64,000 nucleotides of DNA from Paenibacillus durus (GTDB lineage Bacteria > Bacillota > Bacilli > Paenibacillales > Paenibacillaceae): positions 5,456,001 to 5,520,000 of the forward strand of contig NZ_CP009288.1 in assembly GCF_000756615.1 (NCBI RefSeq), written 5' to 3'. Below, in pieces: positions 35,200 to 42,649 of the stretch. Position numbers and translations under genes: made by a program. The notes under the pieces are model-generated. The model had not been told where the DNA came from. It saw only the letters and a list, made by a program, of their open reading frames with translations, and did no database searches. Numbering within the stretch: position 1 is the first letter of the stretch; the number at the start of each line of letters is the position of its first letter.

Positions 35200-36236
35200 A
35201 TCAGATCTTCCCATCGTATCAATTCGTCCCTTTCCATATCCCGCATCAGTTGTCTGCCAATTAACTTCTCGTAGAATCCAGGCTCAATTCCGGTTCCGGG
35301 CCGTTTAACGGCTAAATCCGCCCCAGTTAGTACATGCCCTGCCGGCAGATTTCCGGCAATAATCAGACTCTTTCTGGCTACGGCCCGTGTAGCCTCCTCT
35401 GAAGGCATACATCTCTTGATTCCGTCACCCTTCGCCATCTCCACATTACGGATTGCCTTTACCATCGCCGAGAACTGATCCGGCTCCAGTGATGCCGCAT
35501 GATCAGGCCCCTGCAGAGAACGGTCCAACGTAAAATGTTTCTCGATAATTTTGGCCCCGAGTGCAGCGGCTGCAATCGCAATTTCAATACCGTCGGTATG
35601 GTCGGAATATCCGGTTATCCGGTCATACGTCCGCTTCAACGTTTCCATTGCCGCTAAATTCACATCCTGAAGCGGTGCCGGATAGTCGGAAGTACAATGA
35701 AGCAGAGCCACTTCGCAGTTCTCTAATGCAGCCAGAGGAGCGCGGATTTCATCGAGATCCGCCATACCTGTTGACAGCATAACCGGCAGACCATAACGAT
35801 TGATCTGTTTCAGAAAGGGAATATTGTTCATGTCCCCCGATCCGATCTTGAATGCATCGATAGAGATGGAATGCAAAAAATCGGCACTTTCTTCATCAAA
35901 AGGAGTAGAAAGAAAATCAATGCCTTTTCCCGCGCAATATTTCTGCAAGTTTATAAAATTTTCAAAGCTAAGTTCCAGCTGTTTGAGCATCTCCAATTGG
36001 CTGTTCGAAGACATTGTATTTTGTATTTGATACTGCGCCTTTGGGGCATGTTTGGACACGAGTTTTTCACTGCGAAAGGTCTGGAATTTCACCGCGCATG
36101 CTCCGCTGCGAGCTGCCTCGTCAACTGACTTTAAGGCCAAGTCCATATCCCCGTTATGGTTAACTCCGATTTCCGCAATAATATAGATAGGGGCCTGTCC
36201 ATCTGTAAAAATATCCCTAACCGACAAAAACACCAC
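35196..36236 (-). CDS. neuB: N-acetylneuraminate/legionaminate synthase (NeuB/LegI)
   Basis: 346 residues: a TIM-barrel synthase domain (1-270; AEIGVNHNGDMDLA, IGSGDMNNIPFLKQI, MLSTGMADLDEIRA, GYSDHTDGIEIA, EKHFTLDRSLQGPDHAASLEP) and a C-terminal SAF antifreeze-like domain (about 285-346). It condenses the six-carbon sugar with phosphoenolpyruvate to make a nine-carbon acid. The presence of NeuC rather than a PseG-type hydrolase favours the sialic/legionaminic series over pseudaminic. It lies 29 bp after neuA and overlaps neuC. Confidence 0.92.
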   Translation of the reverse strand: MVFLSVRDIFTDGQAPIYIIAEIGVNHNGDMDLALKSVDEAARSGACAVKFQTFRSEKLVSKHAPKAQYQIQNTMSSNSQLEMLKQLELSFENFINLQKYCAGKGIDFLSTPFDEESADFLHSISIDAFKIGSGDMNNIPFLKQINRYGLPVMLSTGMADLDEIRAPLAALENCEVALLHCTSDYPAPLQDVNLAAMETLKRTYDRITGYSDHTDGIEIAIAAAALGAKIIEKHFTLDRSLQGPDHAASLEPDQFSAMVKAIRNVEMAKGDGIKRCMPSEEATRAVARKSLIIAGNLPAGHVLTGADLAVKRPGTGIEPGFYEKLIGRQLMRDMERDELIRWEDLM

Positions 36237-36265
36237 TCTCCTTAAGCATACGCTCCGTCCTTACA

Positions 36266-36967
36266 CTACCCATTTTGGCCTAATATGAACTCCGCAAGCT
36301 TCAAATCAAATTCTTCGTCGATATCAACGGAACGGTCCCTTGGCATGATGTAACCGGCATTGCAGTCACCCACCATTTTATTCCCGTTAATAAGCAAGTC
36401 TCTGGTTAAAATATAGATAGCCCCGTTAAGTGCGTATAATTGCTCCATTTCCTGCCTTCTGAGGTGAGCCTCCTGTCCCTCTTGAAAAGATACCAGCCTT
36501 CCCTCCCGCATCTTTCGCAGCAAATAAGGATGGGCAGGAGCCTCCGAAACACTCTGCAAGGAATCCGCCTTCTGGTTCAAAAAAATCTCAAACGCAGTAT
36601 TAATATCACTCGCACTCCGAAGCGGCGAAGTTGGTTGAAGAAGAAGAATATACTTGAAATGCCGCCCAAGTTCCTGTTCGTAGAAGGTTATCGCGTGACG
36701 AAGGACATCAATGCTTCTGGCTTTATCCGTAGCCAGCTCTGCCGGACGGATAAAAGGCGCCGATGCCCCTGCTCCCCGGGAGAACTCGGCTATTTCCAAG
36801 CTGTCCGTGCTGACCGTTACCTCCGACACATAAGGGCTTTGCAAAGCGGCGTTAATGCTGTACTCAATCAAGGGTTTACCCGCCAACAAACGCATATTTT
36901 TATTGCGAATCCCCTTTGAGCCCTTCCGGGCTGGGATGACTGCCAGACAATCAGCGCATATATTCAT
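36266..36967 (-). CDS. neuA: CMP-nonulosonate cytidylyltransferase (NeuA/LegF)
   Basis: 233 residues. The nucleotide-binding start AVIPARKGSKGIRNKNMRLL, the LLQPTSPLRSASDI loop and RDRSVDIDEEFDLKLAE are the three conserved parts of CMP-sialate synthetases. It loads the finished acid onto CMP, the donor used by Maf transferases. Its ATG overlaps the dehydratase stop by 4 bp (ATGA), with GGAGAGG upstream. Confidence 0.92.
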   Translation of the reverse strand: MNICADCLAVIPARKGSKGIRNKNMRLLAGKPLIEYSINAALQSPYVSEVTVSTDSLEIAEFSRGAGASAPFIRPAELATDKARSIDVLRHAITFYEQELGRHFKYILLLQPTSPLRSASDINTAFEIFLNQKADSLQSVSEAPAHPYLLRKMREGRLVSFQEGQEAHLRRQEMEQLYALNGAIYILTRDLLINGNKMVGDCNAGYIMPRDRSVDIDEEFDLKLAEFILGQNG

Positions 36968-37983
36968 ATGCCTCTCCTCTTAAACCCAAGGCTGTAATCA
37001 TTAATTAATGAAGCGATCTCCGACAGATTCAACCGAGGTGCCGTGAAGGAGGAATATTCCTGATGCTTAGCAGGTGAAAATCCAGGATAATATTGTTCTT
37101 TCGGATTAAAAAAAGACGGAATGATATACATTTTGTCATTTTCAAACGCTCTTTCCGACTCTTCCAGCGTCATCAGTTCCTCATACAGCTTCTCTCCCGG
37201 CCGTATGCCCGTTTCTATAATTTCACTGCTTGTGCTGGTTCCCGTCGCCTCATTGTAAGATTCAATAAGAGACTGGGCCAGATCGGTTATCTTCAGGATT
37301 GGCATTTTAAGCACAAACACTTCTCCGCCCTGTGAATGTTCCGCAGCATCCAGCACCAGTTGGGCAGCCTGCGGGATAGACATCATGAACCGGGTCATTT
37401 TTGCATGCGTTATGGTAACGGGCACTCCCTTGGCAATCTGATCACGGAACAAAGGAATAACAGAACCTCTGGAACCCATAACATTCCCAAACCGTACACA
37501 GGAAAAAATCGTCCCTCTGCTGCCTTTATAATAGTTGGCTGCCGATATTAGACGTTCCGACAGCAGCTTGGTTGCTCCCATCGTATTGGTCGGGTTAACC
37601 ACCTTGTCCGTACTGATGGCAACCATTTTTTTAACATTATGCTCAATAGCCGCCTCGATTACATTCTGGACACCGACGACGTTGGTCTTGACAGCCTCCA
37701 TCGGGTTATATTCACAGGAAGGCACGTGCTTAAGCGCAGCCGCATGAAAAATATAGTCTACGCCTTCCATTGCATAATTCAGCCGCTTTTGGTCACGGAT
37801 ATCGCCTATGAGATAACGGACGTTGGAGTACTCTTTCAGCTCCTGCTGCATTTCAAACTGTTTGCTTTCATCCCTGCTGTAAATCCGGAGCGCCTTCGGG
37901 TTGGAGCCCAAAATTTTGCGGACAATTTCGCTTCCTATAGATCCGGTCCCGCCTGTAACAAGAACAACCTTGTCAGTATACAT
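36964..37983 (-). CDS. UDP-N-acetylglucosamine 4,6-dehydratase family protein (LegB/CapD-like)
   Basis: 339 residues from the ATG at 37983, where GAGGT lies 5-7 bp upstream and the protein begins MYTDKVVLVTGGTGSIGSE, the NAD(P)-binding Rossmann motif. The short-chain dehydrogenase residues include VAISTDKVVNPTNTMGATK, in which the usual active-site Tyr is replaced by Met, as in this dehydratase branch. It would make UDP-4-keto-6-deoxy-HexNAc, the substrate of the aminotransferase. First gene of the cluster. The frame is open a further 22 codons upstream without a ribosome site. Confidence 0.86.
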   Translation of the reverse strand: MYTDKVVLVTGGTGSIGSEIVRKILGSNPKALRIYSRDESKQFEMQQELKEYSNVRYLIGDIRDQKRLNYAMEGVDYIFHAAALKHVPSCEYNPMEAVKTNVVGVQNVIEAAIEHNVKKMVAISTDKVVNPTNTMGATKLLSERLISAANYYKGSRGTIFSCVRFGNVMGSRGSVIPLFRDQIAKGVPVTITHAKMTRFMMSIPQAAQLVLDAAEHSQGGEVFVLKMPILKITDLAQSLIESYNEATGTSTSSEIIETGIRPGEKLYEELMTLEESERAFENDKMYIIPSFFNPKEQYYPGFSPAKHQEYSSFTAPRLNLSEIASLINDYSLGFKRRGI

Positions 37984-38188
37984 GTCTACCTCTTTTCCCG
38001 AAATGAACTTAATATCTTTGAATACGCGTCCCAGTTGATCGTAAATCAAATCCGCTTTGGCAATCAGGTATAAGATTCCTAGAAAAAATATCCATTTTCA
38101 GAAACATGAGAAAATATCTCAATCACAAGCTAGTTATTTGCTTGAGATAAAGTAAGGGAAAATCCACCTATTCTTAATTTTAATAAGT

Positions 38189-38194
38189 ATTATA
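38189..38194 (-). promoter_or_regulatory. Candidate -10 element of the nonulosonate operon
   Basis: A perfect TATAAT on the minus strand within TCCGATATAATAC, about 205 bp before the dehydratase start. The -35 at 17 bp (CACTTC) is poor. The overlapping CCGATAT recalls a SigD -10, but no TAAA lies at the right distance. Confidence 0.4.
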
Positions 38195-38220
38195 TCGGAA
38201 AAATGTCGAATGAAGTGAAC

Positions 38221-38252
38221 AAAAAACCACCATTTACAAAATGATGGTTTTT
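38221..38252. terminator. Terminator after maf, possibly bidirectional
   Basis: AACCACCATTT/AAATGATGGTT with a three- or four-base loop, one mismatch, an A6 tract on the left and T5 on the right. On the minus strand the T6 run fits termination of maf, 60 bp past its stop codon. Confidence 0.75.
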
Positions 38253-38313
38253 ATAAATGTTATTTGCCGTGATTGACTAATCAGCTGTCGAATCTGTATA
38301 TCTCTGTTAAAGA

Positions 38314-40197
38314 TTATTTGAGTGCTATTTGATGGGTTACTTTTTCATTTTTCTCTATTGCAGCTTGTATTAAAGTAGTCATTTCTGGATTAAAGCTATG
38401 AATCTGTTCAATTAATTTGCCTAGATGCGTTATAATCAGTCGTCCCTTTTTATATGAATCCTGCGTTTCAGCAATTTCAGGTACGTATCTCATATATATA
38501 TTAATATAGTGTCCTAAAGAATAATTATAAAAGACTTTAAATATATCTTGATTTGTCGTCCATTGCCACAGTGAATTAATCTCATTTAAAACATGATCAA
38601 CCTGTTTAAGATTACGAGCAGATATTGCATTTTCCAGTTTAGTCATGAGCTTTAGCAATTTCTTTATTTTTATATCTACTTTGGAAATTTGCTGTAACAC
38701 TTTAGAAAGGCTCATTGTGGAACGGCCTAAATTTTCAAGCTGAGCTTCTAAAGATAGCGCAGAAATTCTAGAGGAAATCTCTAATGATCTGGAGGGCTGC
38801 TGCAATAATTCAGGAACCAGCTCATCCATGGAGACCCAATCCGTTCCTTCAATCACGGCGCCCTTTTTCGAAGTGTTTATGATTTCCACACCTTTGAGTG
38901 TCATTATTTTCACTAATACTTGAATATCTTTTAATAAAACCTGCATACTTCCCTTGGTACGATTTTTGCCGCCTTCAACATTGTCAACCCATTCATTAGC
39001 ACTGGAAATATGCGCTTCTTTGGAATTATCCGACATATGATTAACACCTGGGGCATAAAATTCATCATCAGTGTAAGATAAATCCTGTCCCATAAGCAAA
39101 ATTTGCGTTATCCCCATATATGCTGCCAATTGTATTGCTGTTCCCGTTACAGTTGATGTTGATATAAAACCGGGGATTCTATTATCCTGATCAAAAATAT
39201 GATTTGTAATTAAATCATTATCGAATTTGGCACAAAACATTGGGCCCTTGAAATGATCTGTTATCTTATAATGAACAGGCGGAAGCAATATCAATGGCAC
39301 TTTCGATGTATCAATATTTTTGAACACTTCGTAGTTGGAAAGACTTCCATCCATCGAAACTATAAAATGAGGATACACTCCAAAATGCTCCATAGCTTGG
39401 ATACTGGACCCCGCCGCAATAATTAAACATTTGTCCTTCAATTGCGATAAATAATGAATATCTTTTTTCAACGAGGGACCAGAACCTACCACTATAGCCT
39501 TGACCTTATCATCCTTCCAAAGATCTTTCAACTCGACAATGGATGGGGATATAGACATATGCGAGATATTTCCCAGAATATTATTTAACCAAGTCTCCTG
39601 ATATTCTTTTCTGGTCTGCATGTTTGAGATTTGTTGAATAATCATATCCTTTAACTCCAAGTCTAGCTGTGTTATGATTTTCGGATATAATTTTTCATAA
39701 ATGGGCGGTGTAACTTTGCAAAAGGATCCCGATACAAATCCTGCTATTTCATTGGCAATCTGTAGAGGAAGGTATTCATCATCACCGACGGCAAATAATT
39801 TAATTCTTGGATTTGACAACGCAGGCCGAATATCTTTAACCTTTAACCAAGTTTTGAAAATTTTAGAGCTTGGTTCATAAATGAATATATACTTTGCCTT
39901 AGTTGTTGCCAGCAATTCCTCGAGAAAAAAACCAAGTCCGATTCCGAAAATTAGTATATGCTTGCTGCTTTCAATTTTCTCTTTTAATGTATGAATCCAT
40001 TTCTTGGATTCTTCCTTTGCGCTGTACCTGCTATGCAGGAAGTATGAATTCCCATCCGATGTTACTACAAGATTGGGTTCATTGTTACGCGTGAGAACAA
40101 CTTCATCTCGCGTCTCTTCTTCAGTATTCTCTAGAATCTGAAGTAAGGCTGGATAATTTTTAGTTAAAAACTTCACATTGGACTGATAAAGATCCAT
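38314..40197 (-). CDS. Motility-associated factor (Maf) flagellin glycosyltransferase
   Basis: 627 residues with the Maf/DUF115 core. A Rossmann-like segment (ILIFGIGLGFFLEELL, YEPS) occupies about 75-120; the MptE-like domain follows with GSGPSLKKDIHYL near 240, AAGSSIQAMEHFGVYPHFIVSMDGS, and LMGQDLSYTDDEFYAPG. The C-terminal 170 residues are helical. Maf proteins transfer legionaminic or pseudaminic acid from CMP to Ser/Thr of flagellin in the cytoplasm before export. Its place between the CMP-nonulosonate genes and hag fits that role exactly. The gene is clearly AT-richer than the arg and com regions, which suggests a different history or transfer. No residue is known to be missing. Confidence 0.9.
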   Translation of the reverse strand: MDLYQSNVKFLTKNYPALLQILENTEEETRDEVVLTRNNEPNLVVTSDGNSYFLHSRYSAKEESKKWIHTLKEKIESSKHILIFGIGLGFFLEELLATTKAKYIFIYEPSSKIFKTWLKVKDIRPALSNPRIKLFAVGDDEYLPLQIANEIAGFVSGSFCKVTPPIYEKLYPKIITQLDLELKDMIIQQISNMQTRKEYQETWLNNILGNISHMSISPSIVELKDLWKDDKVKAIVVGSGPSLKKDIHYLSQLKDKCLIIAAGSSIQAMEHFGVYPHFIVSMDGSLSNYEVFKNIDTSKVPLILLPPVHYKITDHFKGPMFCAKFDNDLITNHIFDQDNRIPGFISTSTVTGTAIQLAAYMGITQILLMGQDLSYTDDEFYAPGVNHMSDNSKEAHISSANEWVDNVEGGKNRTKGSMQVLLKDIQVLVKIMTLKGVEIINTSKKGAVIEGTDWVSMDELVPELLQQPSRSLEISSRISALSLEAQLENLGRSTMSLSKVLQQISKVDIKIKKLLKLMTKLENAISARNLKQVDHVLNEINSLWQWTTNQDIFKVFYNYSLGHYINIYMRYVPEIAETQDSYKKGRLIITHLGKLIEQIHSFNPEMTTLIQAAIEKNEKVTHQIALK

Positions 40198-40210
40198 TTA
40201 TGTTAACCCC

Positions 40211-40786
40211 TTAATTAATAGTCTTGGTCTTCATCTTCTCCAATAACGGGATTATTTCATAGTTAAGCAAATCTGCAGTAAGCACATATTCAGCTTGATT
40301 CAAGCTTCCGCTAAGTTCTCCAATTGCAGATTTCAACTGCGATATTATTGATATCAGTGAATCTTGATCCCCATATAAGATCTGAAGAAAATCCAAAGAA
40401 TTAACTATCCAATTCAGACCTTCAACAAGCTGAGAGAATTCTGCCCAATGCTCTTCATTAATATCCCCATAAAAATAATCGGCAACTTTACGTGAGGCCG
40501 GAATAAATTTATCCAGATATTCATCCAGGGCCAGTTCAGTTTCAATTATACTTTCTTTCTTAGTTTTTGTAATAATGTTGATTTGATTGATTTCTCTATA
40601 ATCGTTAATAATGATCTGTTCGTACCCGGTAAAGATCGGATTGTTATCAATCTCCACACTGTATATTAGCCGATCTTCCTTATATATTTTTGCTGTTGAT
40701 GATATCCACCATTCGTTAATTGGTTTTAAATCAGCTTCCAATACCAATTCATTCTGATTATCAATGGTTACCTTCACTAGATTCAC
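40211..40786 (-). CDS. Unknown protein encoded between hag and maf
   Basis: 191 residues; I do not recognise the family. The first 80 residues look beta-rich (VKVTIDNQNELVLEADLK, IYSVEIDNNPIFTGY, IIINDYREINQINIITK), acidic and without a signal peptide. The rest (85-190) is predicted helical with conserved-looking Trp and Tyr (VADYFYGDINEEHWAEFSQL). It ends 13 bp before the Maf start codon, so the pair probably shares a transcript. AT-rich codon use matches maf. It lies after the hag terminator, so it may be read from leaky hag transcription or a promoter at 40790-40845 that I cannot define. A role in flagellin glycosylation, for instance as a partner of Maf, is inferred from position alone. 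Confidence 0.8.
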   Translation of the reverse strand: MNLVKVTIDNQNELVLEADLKPINEWWISSTAKIYKEDRLIYSVEIDNNPIFTGYEQIIINDYREINQINIITKTKKESIIETELALDEYLDKFIPASRKVADYFYGDINEEHWAEFSQLVEGLNWIVNSLDFLQILYGDQDSLISIISQLKSAIGELSGSLNQAEYVLTADLLNYEIIPLLEKMKTKTIN

Positions 40787-40846
40787 TCCTCGCTCAAGCC
40801 GTTAATATAATTATCGGAATGATCTGCGTGTTAATGTAGAGAAAAT

Positions 40847-40869
40847 AAAAAAGCCTCCGAATGGAGGCT
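40847..40869 (-). terminator. Terminator of hag
   Basis: AGCCTCC, loop ATTC, GGAGGCT, then T6 on the minus strand, 20 bp past the flagellin stop codon. Confidence 0.92.
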
Positions 40870-40890
40870 CTTTGACTTTAGTACAGCTTA

Positions 40891-41706
40891 TTATCCGAGC
40901 AATTTCAATACAGCTTGTGGTGCAGAGTTGGCTTGTGCCAGCATAGCAGTACCCGCTTGTACGAGAATTTGGTTCTTAGTGAAAGCGGTCATTTCAGTTG
41001 CCATGTCAGCATCTTTGATACGGGAGTTGGAAGCGGACAGGTTCTCCGATGTAACGCCCAAGCTGTTAATCGTGTGTTCCAGACGGTTCTGGTAAGCACC
41101 CAAATTAGCACGGTTAGTGGATACAGTGGAAATTGCAGATTTGATTACTGCCAGAGCAGATCCTGCCTTACTAGCAGTACTAATGGAAAGACCGCTGATA
41201 CCAAGAGCCGATGCTTTATTGCTGGAAAGCGAAACTGTCAACGATTCTCCGGAAGTTACGCCGATTTGGAAGTTTACGGTTGAAGCAGACTTCAAGAGAG
41301 ATACACCGTTAAAGTTGGAGTTGCCGGTAATTCTATCAATTTCCTGAACCAGCTGACTTACCTCTTTTTGCAGGTTGGCACGGTCTTCATCTTGGTACGT
41401 ACCGTTCGCTGCTTGGTTAGCCAGGGTGTTCATACGTTGCAGCATGGAGTGAACTTCAGTCAAGTCACCTTCAGCCGTTTGCAGGAGCGAGATTCCGTCT
41501 TGAGCATTACGTTGAGCTTGGTTCAAGCCGTTGATTTGATAAATCATTTTTTCGGAGATAGCCAAGCCAGCAGCGTCGTCAGCAGCGCGGTTGATGCGGT
41601 AGCCGGAAGACAGCTTTTCCATCGTTTTACCCATTTGTGTATTGTTGAAGCTCAGGTTGCGGTTAGCGTTGATTGCGCCAACGTTAGTGTTAATAAACAT
41701 TCCCAT
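40891..41706 (-). CDS. hag: Flagellin
   Basis: 271 residues from the ATG at 41706 (MGMFINTNVGAINANRN), which has GGAGG 9 bp upstream; the ATG three codons earlier abuts that site and is unlikely. N-terminal D0/D1 (MEKLSSGYRINRAADDAAGLAISEKM; AQRNAQDGISLLQTAEG) and C-terminal D1/D0 (ENLSASNSRIKDADMATEM, ILVQAGTAMLAQAN, VLKLLG) are complete. The middle is short (about 130-180), so D2/D3 outer domains are absent; surface Ser/Thr in that part would be the glycan sites. It has its own SigD promoter, a leader with CsrA-type sites and a strong terminator. Confidence 0.97.
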   Translation of the reverse strand: MGMFINTNVGAINANRNLSFNNTQMGKTMEKLSSGYRINRAADDAAGLAISEKMIYQINGLNQAQRNAQDGISLLQTAEGDLTEVHSMLQRMNTLANQAANGTYQDEDRANLQKEVSQLVQEIDRITGNSNFNGVSLLKSASTVNFQIGVTSGESLTVSLSSNKASALGISGLSISTASKAGSALAVIKSAISTVSTNRANLGAYQNRLEHTINSLGVTSENLSASNSRIKDADMATEMTAFTKNQILVQAGTAMLAQANSAPQAVLKLLG

Positions 41707-41715
41707 CGTAATCAT

Positions 41716-41754
41716 CCTCCATGATTTTGTTTGGATTTGCCACTTCCTTGTGGC
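41716..41754 (-). promoter_or_regulatory. CsrA-binding leader of hag
   Basis: In the hag leader a hairpin GCCAC-AAGGAA-GTGGC (41754-41739) shows GGA in its loop, the classic CsrA site. A second GGA lies in the ribosome site ATGGAGGAT (GGAGG at 41720-41716). CsrA bound to both would block ribosomes, as in B. subtilis where FliW relieves the block. csrA and fliW lie 3 kb upstream. Confidence 0.75.
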
Positions 41755-41763
41755 CTACTATAT

Positions 41764-41790
41764 ATATCGACGAATCTCTGAATTTGTTTA
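41764..41790 (-). promoter_or_regulatory. SigD promoter of hag
   Basis: TAAA (41790-41787), exactly 15 bp, then GTCGATAT (41771-41764) on the minus strand. This matches the SigD consensus TAAA-N15-GCCGATAT at all but one base. Confidence 0.9.
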
Positions 41791-41825
41791 GCTTTCGCAG
41801 CATAATTTTTCGAGAGGAAATCGAA

Positions 41826-42239
41826 CTATTTTTTGTGATCAAAGTATAGCGGGACTTGGTCATTTTGGTCCAGACGGTAGTATGCATTCATCACCTTCCG
41901 CTGGTTCTTGACTGATCGCAGATCCGCTCCGGTATCCGCTGCAGATTCAGAAAGAGAATGATAAATAGCTTCAACCTGTCGTTCAATCGCCTGCATAAGA
42001 TCTAGTAGAGAATCAGAGGCAGACGACTGCTCCGGATCGATCAAGTTCATCTGTTCCTGAATATATTCAATTTCCTTGGTGATCTGATTCCACTCTTTCG
42101 CCTCACGCTCAAACAGGGAGGGGAAATCATTCCCCTCCCTGTCTGCCATGAGCGACAACTGTCTGGTCGAGCAATCCAGCAGCTTCATATAAAGTTCGTG
42201 TCGTTGATGCGCCAGGAAAAGTATGTCTTTATGATCCAA
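41826..42239 (-). CDS. fliT: FliT-like flagellar protein
   Basis: About 137 residues, all helical (MDHKDILFLAHQRHELYMKLLDCS...), directly after fliS as fliT is in B. subtilis. FliT-type proteins are export chaperones, often for the cap protein FliD. Sequence conservation is low, so the name rests on place, size and helix content. I prefer a TTG start at 42239 with AAAGGGTGG just upstream; a GTG three codons earlier lacks spacing. The gene overlaps fliS by 11 bp. It has no strong terminator before hag. Confidence 0.72.
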   Translation of the reverse strand: MDHKDILFLAHQRHELYMKLLDCSTRQLSLMADREGNDFPSLFEREAKEWNQITKEIEYIQEQMNLIDPEQSSASDSLLDLMQAIERQVEAIYHSLSESAADTGADLRSVKNQRKVMNAYYRLDQNDQVPLYFDHKK

Positions 42240-42621
42240 GGGTACCACCCTTTCCGATCTCTTCCCATGCGGACTTTAATTCCTGCAGCATAGCCACGAC
42301 TTCATCAATAGATGCCGTGTTCTTCTTAATATTGGCCTCAATCAGACGCTCTATCATATAAAAATACAAATTCTTCAGATTGCGGGCAATTTCCCCTCCC
42401 TCTTTTTGATTCAGTGCAGACATGAGCTCGTACACAATATCCTGCGTTTTCTGAATGTATTTATTCGTCTGGGATATATCTCCTTCAGTAATAGCTTGTT
42501 TGGCTTTCCCAGCAAACTGTATGGCTCCGTTATATAGCATAAGAGTTAATCGGTGAGGGGATGCCGTCTGATATTTATTTTGTTGATAGGCCTGGTAACC
42601 TGCAAGATTGGGTGACGCCAC
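42229..42621 (-). CDS. fliS: Flagellin export chaperone FliS
   Basis: About 130 residues with the FliS core: YQQNKYQTASPHRLTLMLYNGAI and a following four-helix bundle (YIQKTQDIVYELMSALN, LKNLYFYMIERL). FliS binds the flagellin C-terminus and keeps it monomeric until export. Start: GTG at 42621 with GGGAG 9 bp before it; the ATG at 42630 abuts that site. It overlaps fliT and lies 20-30 bp after fliD. Confidence 0.93.
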   Translation of the reverse strand: MASPNLAGYQAYQQNKYQTASPHRLTLMLYNGAIQFAGKAKQAITEGDISQTNKYIQKTQDIVYELMSALNQKEGGEIARNLKNLYFYMIERLIEANIKKNTASIDEVVAMLQELKSAWEEIGKGGTLGS

Positions 42622-42649
42622 TAGTCTCATCTCCCGTTAGTTAGTTAAT

